Assembly: GCA_030146905.1 (NCBI GenBank)
Contig: JASLAV010000267.1
Location: forward strand, 1-5,860
Source of the DNA: Lentzea sp.
GTDB taxonomy: Bacteria > Actinomycetota > Actinomycetes > Mycobacteriales > Pseudonocardiaceae
Length of the DNA stretch: 5,860 nt
Direction of reading: 5' to 3'
Under the pieces are notes generated by a model that had not been told where the DNA came from, made no database searches, and worked only from the letters and a program-made list of their open reading frames with translations. Position numbers and translations under genes: made by a program. This document shows, one piece after another, positions 1 to 5,860 of the stretch (position 1 is the first letter of the stretch; each line of letters begins with the position of its first letter).

Positions 1-3000
1 GTGTGGTCGCTCGGAATCGATCCCGACTGGCGGGCCCCCTGGGGGGATCAGGCCCCCACTCCTATCGTCTCAGGCGGGTCTGACAGTTCAGGCGATGCGC
101 GGGCCGTCACGAACGGTCCAGTCGCGCCCACCACCACGAACGGCGCAGCCGTTGGCCGGCCGAACACCGGACCCAGCGCCAACGCGACACCCGGTGCCTC
201 GAACGGGTCCGGCCTCTCCCAGGTCGCGGTCCGGGAAGCCAGTCACCTCAACGGCGAGACCGGCACCACCGCGGGAACCAAGGCCACCACGGGAACCAAG
301 GCCACCACGACCGTTCCGGTCCTCCCCGCCACCACCGACGACCCCCGAGCAGCCGCCGACGAGGCCGCGAGCCGCCTCGACCCCGAGGCCGGCGTCATGG
401 CGGCGTTCACCTGGCTGGAGTCCACCAAGACGCTCGTCGTAGTGGTGCACCACCTCGCCGTCGACTCCGTCTCGTGGCTGATCCTCCTCGACGACCTCGC
501 GGCCGCCATGCGCGGCGAGGGCCTGGCGCCGACCACCACGCCGTTCGCCACCTACGCCGGCAGCCTCGCCGTCGCGGCCCAGGCCGGCGGCGCCGACCTG
601 CGACGGTGGATCGAGGTGCTCGACACGCCCCTCCTCACCCCAAGGATCGGCGACCTGCGCGAGATGGCGGTCACCCTGTCCGCCGAGATCACCGACCGCG
701 TCGTGCACACCGCGCCCACCGCGTTGGACCTCGGTCTCACCGAGCTGCTGTGCGGCGCGCTGCGGACGGCGTTGACTGAGATCCAGGGCACGCCGACGGA
801 CCTCGTGATCGAGCTCGAACGCCACGGCCGCGTGCCGGTGCTCGACCACCACGACTACACCCGCACTGTCGGCTGGTTCACCTCCATCGCGCCGGTGCGG
901 CTCAGCCCGCACACCGATCCGGTCGAGGCCGCCCGCGAGCTCACCGAGAAGCAGCCGGACGAGGCCGCGCACGTCGGCTACGGGCAGCTGCGGTACCTGA
1001 ACCCGCAGACCGCCCCCGTGCTGGCGGCGCTCCCCCGCCCGCAGGTCCTGTTCAACTACCTGGGCCGGGGCAGCGAGTCGCAGGCGCTGCACGTCGACCA
1101 CCCGATGCCGAGCCCCTACGCGGTCGAGGTCAACGCGTGGCTCGACGCCGAGACGGGTGGGCTGCGGGCGACGTTCGCGCTGTCGGAGGAGGTGTCGGAC
1201 GAGATCGCGGCGCGCTGGTTGCTCGCGCTGGAGCGGATCGCGGACGCCTCGGTCACCACGCGCCGGACCGCGCCGGTCTCGCCGTTGCAGCGAGGTCTGT
1301 ACTTCCAGGCGGAACTGGCCGGCGACGCGGGGCACTACGTGGCGCAGAGCTGCTTCACGTTCGACCGGCGTCTCGACGCCGGCGCGCTGGAGCGGGCGGC
1401 GGAGCACGTCATCGCACGCCACCCGGTCGTCGGCGCTGGCTTCGAGTCCGACGAGGACGGCTCGCCGGTCCAGGTGCTCACGCCGGGCGGCCGGGTGCCG
1501 ATCAACGTCGTCGACGTGCTGAACCGCGACGCCGTGGACGCGTTGCGCGACGAGGACCGCGCCACGGGGTTCGACCTGAGCTCGCCGCCGCTGGTGCGGA
1601 TGTCGGTGCTGCGCCTGCCGGAGGGCAGGGACGCGTTGCTGTTCAGCCACCACCTGCTGCTGTGGGACGGCTGGTCGCGCGAGATCGTGCTGCGCGACTT
1701 CTTCGACGCCTACCGGGCGGTCCTCGCCGGTGAGTCGCTCGACTCCACGCCGGCCACGCCGACCTTCGAGAGCTACACCAGCGCGCTCGCGGCGAAGGAC
1801 GTCGCCGCCGCGGAACGGTTCTGGGCGCGGTACCTCGCGGACCTGCCGGGGCCGACGCTGCTCGCCGGTCCGTCCACTTCGGACACTCTACCGGTCAAGA
1901 TCGTGCGGACGCTGTCGGCCGAGCAGTCCGACCGCGTGCGCGACGCCGCTCGTGCGCACGGCGTCACGCTGAACTCGGTCGTCACCGGTGCGCTCGGATT
2001 GCTGCTGGGCAGCGAGACCGGTCGCGGTGACGCGGTGTTCGGCGTGACGGTCTCCGGCCGCGAGGAGGAGGGCACCGAGGGAATCGTCGGTGTCCTGCTC
2101 AACACCGTGCCGATGAGGGTGTCCGCGCGGCCGCGCGACAGCGTCGCCGCGTTCCTCGCCTCGGTGCAGGCCTCGCGGGTGGACGCGATGGAGCACGAGC
2201 ACATCGGTCTCGGCGAGATCCAGCGCGCCAGCGGCCAGGACCAGTTGTTCGACAGCCTGTTCGTGCTGCAGAACTTCCTCGACGACAACACCTTCACCGA
2301 GTTCAACGCGGTCAACGGCATCACAGCGCACGAGTTCGAGGACTCCACTCACTACCCGTTCACCTGGGTCGTGACGCCGGGCAGGCAGCTCACGGTCAAG
2401 CTGGAGTACCGGCCGGCGATCACCGAACCCGCTGTGGCGCAACGGTTGTTCGACGAGTACCTGCGCATCCTCGACGACCTGACCGTCTCCAGCCGCCCGG
2501 TGGGCGCCATCGCGGGCACCGGGCCGTCGCCGGAGCTCAACGCCCCCAACGACTTCGGGAACAAGACGGTCGTCGACCTGTTCGACGAGGCGGCCGACCG
2601 CAACCCGGACCGGGTCGCGCTGGTCTCGCACGGCGGGTCGATGACGTTCGCGGAACTGCGCGACCGCAGCCGTCACCTCGCTGGAGTGCTGTCGGATCGC
2701 GGCATCGGCGTGGAGACGTCGGTCGCGATCGCGGTGCCGCGGTCGCCGGACTGGGTCGTCGCGCTGTTCGGGATCCTGCGGTGCGGTGCGGCCTACGTGC
2801 CGCTGGAGCTGGACCACCCCGACGAGCGGATCGCCTCGATCATCGACGACGCGCGGCCGTCGCTGGTCATCACGACCAGCGCCGTGGCGCCCCGGATCTC
2901 CGGTGACGTCTTCGAGCTCGACCGGCCGTGGCCGGACGCGGCGCCGGTGACGACGTTCGAGCCGGACAACCCCCGCCGGCTCCGGCACGCGGCCTACACG

Positions 3001-4317
3001 ATCTACACCTCCGGTTCGACCGGCAAGCCCAAGGGCGTCGTGACGGAGTACGCCGGGCTGACCAACATGCTGGTCAACCACCAGCGGCGGATCTTCGAGC
3101 CCGTGCTCGCCGAGCACGGTCACCGCACCTTCCGCATCGCGCACACCGTGTCGTTCGCGTTCGACATGTCGTGGGAGGAGCTGCTCTGGCTCGCCGACGG
3201 CCACGAGGTGCACATCTGCGACGAAGAGCTGCGCCGCGACGCGACAGGGCTCGTCGAGTACTGCCTGGACAACGAGATCGACGTCATCAACGTGACCCCG
3301 ACCTACGCGCAGCAGCTGGTGGCGGAAGGACTGCTCGGTGGCGCCCACAAGCCGGCGCTGGTGCTGCTGGGCGGCGAGGCCGTGACGCCCACGCTGTGGC
3401 AGCTGCTCGCCGACACCCCCGGCACGATCGGCTACAACCTCTACGGGCCGACGGAGTACACGATCAACACGCTCGGCGTCGGCACGTTCGACTGCGTCGA
3501 CCCGGTGGTCGGTGTGGCGATCGACAACACCGACGTGTACGTGCTCGACCCGTGGCTGCGGCACGTCCCCGACGGTGTGCCAGGTGAGCTCTACGTGTCG
3601 GGCGTGGGCATCGCGCGCGGCTACCTCGGACAGCCGGGGCAGTCGGCAGAGCGGTTCGTGGCGTGCCCGTGGGTTCCGGGTGAGCGCATGTACCGGACGG
3701 GCGACCTGGTGATCCGGCGCCCCGACGGCAACCTGCTCTACCTGGGCCGCACCGACAAGCAGGTCAAGATCCGCGGTCACCGCGTGGAGCTCGGCGAGGT
3801 CGAGGCGCGGTTCGCGGCGCATCCCGGCGTGCAGTTCGTCGCCGCGGTCGCGCAGGCCGACCCGCAGGTCGACGGCGCGTACCGGCTCGCCGCCTACCTG
3901 GTGCTCGCCGACGGAGCCGACATCCCGTCGATCGCCGCCGAGGTCGGTGCCGGAATGCCGGACTACCTGCGGCCGACGCACTACGCCGCGGTGGACGCGA
4001 TCCCGCTGACGGTCAACGGCAAGGCGGACACCACGGCCTTGCCCGAGGCCCGTCCGCTCGGCACGCTGGTGCGGCAGGAGGTCAGGGAGCTGACCGGGAC
4101 CGAGGTCGTCGTCAGGGAGATGTTCGCCGAGGCGCTCGACCTCGACGAGGACGAGGTGGGCATGACGAGCGGCTTCACCGACCTGGGCGGGCACTCGATG
4201 CTCGCCGTGCGGCTGATCGGCCTGCTCCGCCGCGAGTTCGGTCCCGTGGTCACGATCCGCGACCTGCTGTCCCTCTCCACCCCCGAAGCGATTGCGCGCC
4301 ACGTTGACGAACACTGA
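1..4317 (+). CDS. Nonribosomal peptide synthetase, C-terminal part (E-C-A-PCP), hydroxamate siderophore type; 5' partial
   Basis: This is the last part of a modular peptide synthetase that works in the cytoplasm as a carrier-bound assembly line. Visible order is the E domain (to about residue 415), C (about 426-850), A (about 857-1345) and PCP (about 1362-1438), then TGA. The frame is open from base 1. The GTG there is probably an internal Val codon, because the N-terminal lobe of the E domain and the PCP it serves are missing, so the gene should begin upstream. The A-domain code reads as ornithine / N5-hydroxyornithine. The E domain before it and the bare PCP end match my recollection of coelichelin synthetase CchH. 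An ABC exporter gene overlaps its end, which fits a siderophore operon. The final product cannot be fixed from one module; other ornithine-hydroxamate peptides remain possible. Oddities are a low-complexity insert in E and an altered C-domain active-site motif. Confidence 0.95.
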   Translation: MWSLGIDPDWRAPWGDQAPTPIVSGGSDSSGDARAVTNGPVAPTTTNGAAVGRPNTGPSANATPGASNGSGLSQVAVREASHLNGETGTTAGTKATTGTKATTTVPVLPATTDDPRAAADEAASRLDPEAGVMAAFTWLESTKTLVVVVHHLAVDSVSWLILLDDLAAAMRGEGLAPTTTPFATYAGSLAVAAQAGGADLRRWIEVLDTPLLTPRIGDLREMAVTLSAEITDRVVHTAPTALDLGLTELLCGALRTALTEIQGTPTDLVIELERHGRVPVLDHHDYTRTVGWFTSIAPVRLSPHTDPVEAARELTEKQPDEAAHVGYGQLRYLNPQTAPVLAALPRPQVLFNYLGRGSESQALHVDHPMPSPYAVEVNAWLDAETGGLRATFALSEEVSDEIAARWLLALERIADASVTTRRTAPVSPLQRGLYFQAELAGDAGHYVAQSCFTFDRRLDAGALERAAEHVIARHPVVGAGFESDEDGSPVQVLTPGGRVPINVVDVLNRDAVDALRDEDRATGFDLSSPPLVRMSVLRLPEGRDALLFSHHLLLWDGWSREIVLRDFFDAYRAVLAGESLDSTPATPTFESYTSALAAKDVAAAERFWARYLADLPGPTLLAGPSTSDTLPVKIVRTLSAEQSDRVRDAARAHGVTLNSVVTGALGLLLGSETGRGDAVFGVTVSGREEEGTEGIVGVLLNTVPMRVSARPRDSVAAFLASVQASRVDAMEHEHIGLGEIQRASGQDQLFDSLFVLQNFLDDNTFTEFNAVNGITAHEFEDSTHYPFTWVVTPGRQLTVKLEYRPAITEPAVAQRLFDEYLRILDDLTVSSRPVGAIAGTGPSPELNAPNDFGNKTVVDLFDEAADRNPDRVALVSHGGSMTFAELRDRSRHLAGVLSDRGIGVETSVAIAVPRSPDWVVALFGILRCGAAYVPLELDHPDERIASIIDDARPSLVITTSAVAPRISGDVFELDRPWPDAAPVTTFEPDNPRRLRHAAYTIYTSGSTGKPKGVVTEYAGLTNMLVNHQRRIFEPVLAEHGHRTFRIAHTVSFAFDMSWEELLWLADGHEVHICDEELRRDATGLVEYCLDNEIDVINVTPTYAQQLVAEGLLGGAHKPALVLLGGEAVTPTLWQLLADTPGTIGYNLYGPTEYTINTLGVGTFDCVDPVVGVAIDNTDVYVLDPWLRHVPDGVPGELYVSGVGIARGYLGQPGQSAERFVACPWVPGERMYRTGDLVIRRPDGNLLYLGRTDKQVKIRGHRVELGEVEARFAAHPGVQFVAAVAQADPQVDGAYRLAAYLVLADGADIPSIAAEVGAGMPDYLRPTHYAAVDAIPLTVNGKADTTALPEARPLGTLVRQEVRELTGTEVVVREMFAEALDLDEDEVGMTSGFTDLGGHSMLAVRLIGLLRREFGPVVTIRDLLSLSTPEAIARHVDEH
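46..336 (+). other. Low-complexity Thr/Ala/Gly/Asn/Pro-rich insert within the E domain
   Basis: Residues about 16-112 are composed almost wholly of Thr, Ala, Gly, Pro, Asn, Ser and Val and show none of the motifs of an E domain. Codons here end in A or T clearly more often than in the rest of the gene (for example GAT, ACT, CCT, TCA, GGA, CCA, GCA, GTT, ACA). An 18-bp tandem duplication lies inside it. I checked the other two forward frames and neither restores E-domain sequence, so a simple frameshift pair is not supported. The stretch resembles a flexible linker, but it lies where the E-domain N-lobe should be folded. It may be an expanded surface loop. Its boundaries are approximate. Confidence 0.6.
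273..309 (+). repeat. 18-bp perfect tandem duplication (two copies), in frame
   Basis: Two adjacent identical 18-bp units lie at 274-291 and 292-309, and the match extends one base to the left (273 equals 291). Each encodes Gly-Thr-Lys-Ala-Thr-Thr (residues 92-97 and 98-103). The unit is a multiple of three, so gain or loss of a copy by replication slippage would keep the reading frame. It lies in the low-complexity insert of the E domain, where length changes are likely tolerated. Confidence 0.9.
1276..2550 (+). other. NRPS condensation (C) domain with altered HHxxxDG motif
   Basis: This domain would form the peptide bond between the upstream peptidyl-PCP and the aminoacyl-PCP of this module. 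Motifs seen are C1 (SPLQRGLYF, residues 427-435), a weak C2 (RHPVVGAGF, 473-481), C3 (residues 550-557), VSGRE at 684-688, a C5-like [11 protein letters not shown] at 697-707 and FDSLFVLQN at 749-758. Because an E domain precedes it, it is expected to be a DCL-type domain, taking a D-residue donor and an L-residue acceptor. That is inferred from position, not read from the motif. C3 reads HHLLLWDG, with four rather than three residues between the second His and Asp. The rest of the domain looks intact and of normal length. Confidence 0.88.
2569..4035 (+). other. NRPS adenylation (A) domain, predicted L-N5-hydroxyornithine (or ornithine) activating
   Basis: It activates an amino acid with ATP to the aminoacyl-AMP and loads it on the following PCP. 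Core motifs are present: A1-like MTFAEL (881-886), A2-like GAAYVPLE (929-936), A3 [14 protein letters not shown] (999-1012), A4 FDMSWEE (1054-1060), A5 NLYGPTE (1146-1152), A7 YRTGDL (1231-1236), A8 from GRTDKQ to LGEVE (about 1249-1267) and A10 LTVNGKAD with Lys1341. Aligning by eye to the GrsA Phe domain, the pocket residues are D1055, M1056, E1059, N1097, L1122, G1124, L1147, I1155, N1156 and K1341. They spell DMENLGLINK, which I recall as the published Orn / N5-hydroxyornithine code, including the third module of CchH. Hydroxylation would be done beforehand by an ornithine N-monooxygenase encoded outside this window. Confidence 0.9.
4084..4314 (+). other. NRPS peptidyl carrier protein (PCP) domain at the C-terminus; no thioesterase
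   Basis: The carrier motif DLGGHS is at residues 1394-1399. Ser1399 is the predicted attachment site of the phosphopantetheine arm that holds the substrate as a thioester. The protein stops at residue 1438, soon after the last PCP helix, so no thioesterase, reductase or terminal C domain is fused. Coelichelin synthetase likewise lacks a thioesterase, and a separate esterase (CchJ) has been proposed to release the product. A comparable enzyme would have to be encoded outside this window. Confidence 0.93.
4292..4317 (+). promoter_or_regulatory. Overlapping stop/start junction: probable translational coupling of NRPS and exporter
   Basis: The NRPS stop TGA is at 4315-4317. In the exporter frame the plausible starts are TTG at 4304 (14-base overlap), TTG at 4292, and the internal ATGs at 4373 and 4394. 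TTG 4304 gives an N-terminus beginning [19 protein letters not shown], a hydrophilic and basic leader before the first membrane helix, as is usual in the family. No strong ribosome binding site is visible; a GAAG at 4285-4288 is too far from 4304 to be convincing. Weak initiation plus overlap suggests that ribosomes finishing the NRPS re-initiate on the exporter. Confidence 0.45.
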
Positions 4318-5860
4318 AGTCCGCACCGGCAGGGACATCCTGCGGATCGCCCTGCGCCGCAACGTCGGCGCCATGACGTCCGGCACCCTGCTGATGGGGT
4401 CGTACCAGGCGGCCGAGACCGCCGTGCCGATCCTGCTCGGCGTGATCGTCGAGTACGCGCTGCGCGGCGGTCAGCTCAGCTCGCTGGGCCTCGCGCTGCT
4501 GGCGCTCGGGCTCGTCATGGCGACGGTGTCGTACTCGTGGCGCTTCGGCATGCGGATCCTGCAGAAGGCGAACACGACCGAGGCGCACCGGTGGCGGGTC
4601 GCGGTCGCGGACCACGGCCTGCAGCCGGTGGCGCGCGAGGTCGACCTGAAGTCCGGCGAGGTGCTCACCATCGCCACCGAGGACGCCGACCAGACCGCGG
4701 ACATCATCGAGGTGGTGCCGCTGCTGATCAGCTCGCTGGTGTCGGTGGTGATCACGGGTGTCGTGCTGGCGGTGATCAGCGTGCCGCTGGGCGTGCTGGT
4801 GTTCGCGGGCACGGCGGCGATCCTGAGCGTGCTGAGCGTGATGTCCCGCCGGATCGGGGCGAACACGCAGGTGCAGCAGGCGAAGGTCGCGCGGGCCGGC
4901 GCCAAGGTGTCGGACCTGATCGCGGGTCTGCGGCCGCTGCACGGGTTCGGCGGCAGCTACGCGGCGTTCCAGGCGTACCGCAGGGTGAGCACCGAGGCGA
5001 AGAAGCAGTCCATCGTGGTGGCGCGGGTCAACGGGATCTACGCCGGTCTGGCGCTGGCGTTGAACTCGGTGCTGGCCGCGGCGGTGACGTTGTGGGCCGG
5101 TCTGCTGACCTTCCAGGGCCAGATCTCGGTGGGGCAGCTGGTGATGGCCGTCGGCCTGGCGCAGTTCCTGATCGAGCCGCTGAAGATGTTCTCCGAGATG
5201 CCCAAGTACGTGATGATCGCGCGGGCGTCGGCCGAACGCATGGCGCTGGTCCTCGCCGCGCCCGCCCGCATGACGCCCGGCGTCGAGGTGCCCGGCCCCG
5301 AGAGCGGTCTCGAGGTCGTGTCCGTCTCCTGCGGAACGTTGCGGGACCTGACGTTCTCGGTGCGGCCGGGCGAGTTCGTGGCGATCGCCGCCTACGACCC
5401 CCGGGTGGCGGCGGAGCTGGTGTCGGTGCTGTCCGTCGAGACGCCACCGGCGTCCTACTCGGGTGTCGTGCGCGTGGGTGAGCGGGAGATCGCGTCGCTG
5501 ACGATCGAGAGCGTGCGGGAGTGCCTGCTGGTCAACCCGTCGCACCACGAGGTGTTCGCGGGAACGTTGCGGGAGAACGTCGATCCCTCCTCTTCCAGCG
5601 CGCTCGTCGACGAGGCCGTGGCCGCCGCGATGCTCACCGACGTGGTGGCCCTGCACTCCGAGGGCCTCGACTACGCCGTGCGCGACCGCGGCGCGAACCT
5701 CTCCGGCGGGCAGCGCCAGCGGTTGTCGCTCGCCCGCGCCCTGGCCGCCGACCCGGAGATCCTGGTGCTGCACGACCCGACCACCGCCGTCGACGCGGTG
5801 ACCGAACAGCTCATCGCCCGCAACATCACGGCGCTGCGCCGCGGCCGCACGACGGTCGTG
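4304..5860 (+). CDS. ABC exporter subunit (TMD-NBD) with degenerate ATP-binding site, probable siderophore exporter; 3' partial
   Basis: This is a membrane protein fusing a six-helix exporter domain to a nucleotide-binding domain (NBD). The frame starting at TTG 4304 stays open to the window end (519 residues seen). Hydrophobic segments lie at about residues 26-50, 59-79, 137-158, 160-180, 245-270 and 275-296. The NBD begins near residue 335. LSGGQ (466-470) and the D-loop Asp497 are intact, but Walker A (expected at 363-371) reads AYDPRVAAE with no Gly-Lys-Ser/Thr. The Walker B Asp is His490, the catalytic Glu is Asp491, and Ser413 stands at the Q-loop Gln. Such a subunit cannot be expected to hydrolyse ATP alone and should pair with a competent NBD, either in a neighbouring gene or in a second half of the same polypeptide. 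It overlaps the NRPS gene, as the exporter cchI follows cchH in coelichelin clusters, so siderophore export is the likely role. ATG 4373 and TTG 4292 are alternative starts. Confidence 0.9.
   Translation, partial: MTNTEVRTGRDILRIALRRNVGAMTSGTLLMGSYQAAETAVPILLGVIVEYALRGGQLSSLGLALLALGLVMATVSYSWRFGMRILQKANTTEAHRWRVAVADHGLQPVAREVDLKSGEVLTIATEDADQTADIIEVVPLLISSLVSVVITGVVLAVISVPLGVLVFAGTAAILSVLSVMSRRIGANTQVQQAKVARAGAKVSDLIAGLRPLHGFGGSYAAFQAYRRVSTEAKKQSIVVARVNGIYAGLALALNSVLAAAVTLWAGLLTFQGQISVGQLVMAVGLAQFLIEPLKMFSEMPKYVMIARASAERMALVLAAPARMTPGVEVPGPESGLEVVSVSCGTLRDLTFSVRPGEFVAIAAYDPRVAAELVSVLSVETPPASYSGVVRVGEREIASLTIESVRECLLVNPSHHEVFAGTLRENVDPSSSSALVDEAVAAAMLTDVVALHSEGLDYAVRDRGANLSGGQRQRLSLARALAADPEILVLHDPTTAVDAVTEQLIARNITALRRGRTTVV

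Larger units (their letters stand above)
1..1245 (+). other. NRPS epimerization (E) domain, incomplete at its N-terminus
   Basis: E domains convert the PCP-bound L-aminoacyl or peptidyl residue to the D form before the next condensation. The second-motif sequence [10 protein letters not shown] is at residues 150-159 (H151 and D155 in place). LERHGR at 272-277 matches the VEGHGR motif and keeps its Glu (E273), the residue thought to be catalytic. TVGWFTS at 289-295, GYGQLRYL at about 326-333 and FNYLGR at 351-356 are E-type rather than ordinary C-type motifs. The active-site residues therefore look complete. The first E-domain motif and about the first 70-80 residues are not in the window. Between a possible WSL strand at residues 2-4 and the RLDPEAGVM region at about 124-132 there are roughly 120 residues, where related domains have about 40-50. 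Its job here would be to supply a D-configured upstream residue to the next C domain. Confidence 0.85.

Noticed and set aside
1..3. GTG at position 1 as the true start of the NRPS gene
   Set aside because: It would leave an E domain without its N-lobe or a preceding PCP, with no upstream sequence to show a ribosome binding site. The coincidence with the window edge makes an internal Val codon more likely.
42..57. G-run/C-run hairpin as a terminator or regulatory hairpin
   Set aside because: It lies inside an open coding frame, has no T-run after it, and such short GC stems are expected by chance in DNA this rich in GC.
58..336. A pair of compensating frameshifts as the cause of the low-complexity stretch
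   Set aside because: Neither alternative forward frame gives E-domain-like sequence; one is Arg/Pro-rich and the other has a stop near 81-83.
88..1653. Open frame of 521 codons on the - strand opposite the E and C domains
   Set aside because: The composition is biased and repetitive with no motif, and it lies fully opposite a clear coding frame.
1888..4386. Long open frame of 832 codons on the - strand opposite the NRPS
   Set aside because: It is a by-product of strong third-position GC bias. The translation is Arg/Val/His/Gly-rich with no recognisable domain, and the + strand frame carries all NRPS motifs.
4537..5481. Open frame of 314 codons on the + strand in another phase of the exporter region
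   Set aside because: It is Arg/Gly/Ala-rich without motifs. The frame starting at 4304 explains the same bases as an ABC exporter.
4250..5773. Open frame of 507 codons on the - strand opposite the exporter
   Set aside because: The translation is rich in His, Arg, Gln and Asp in simple runs. The + strand frame gives six membrane segments and an LSGGQ motif.

Overview
The window is very GC-rich, with G or C at most third codon positions. That, together with the genes present, points to a filamentous actinomycete, possibly of the Pseudonocardiales or Streptomyces type. The genus is an inference and is weak. Two genes fill the window on the + strand with no intergenic space: the 3' end of a nonribosomal peptide synthetase (NRPS) gene, and the 5' two thirds or so of an ABC exporter gene.

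Positions 1-4317 hold the C-terminal part of the NRPS. Domain order is epimerization (E, N-terminal part upstream of or missing from the window), condensation (C), adenylation (A), peptidyl carrier protein (PCP), stop. There is no thioesterase. The ten-residue specificity code read from the A domain is D-M-E-N-L-G-L-I-N-K. From memory this is the published code for ornithine / N5-hydroxyornithine, including the last module of coelichelin synthetase CchH. An E domain before an N5-hydroxyornithine module that ends in a bare PCP is also the CchH layout. The best reading is a hydroxamate siderophore cluster of coelichelin type, in which a D-residue is joined to L-N5-hydroxyornithine in this final module.

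Positions 4304-5860 hold an ABC exporter subunit (membrane domain, then nucleotide-binding domain). It overlaps the NRPS stop and probably starts at TTG 4304. In coelichelin clusters an ABC exporter gene also follows the NRPS, so export of the finished siderophore is the likely job. Its ATP-binding half is strikingly degenerate: Walker A is gone, the Walker B Asp is His, the catalytic Glu is Asp, and the Q-loop Gln is missing, yet the LSGGQ signature is intact. It should therefore need a partner nucleotide-binding domain.

Oddities for follow-up are a one-residue insertion in the catalytic HHxxxDG motif of the C domain (at a CTG triplet run), a Thr/Ala/Gly/Asn/Pro-rich low-complexity insert with an 18-bp tandem repeat inside the E domain, and the degenerate exporter ATPase. 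I see no wholly new system. The window is a recognisable siderophore locus with some unusual enzyme details. No RNA genes, insertion sequences, CRISPR arrays, promoters or terminators could be supported.
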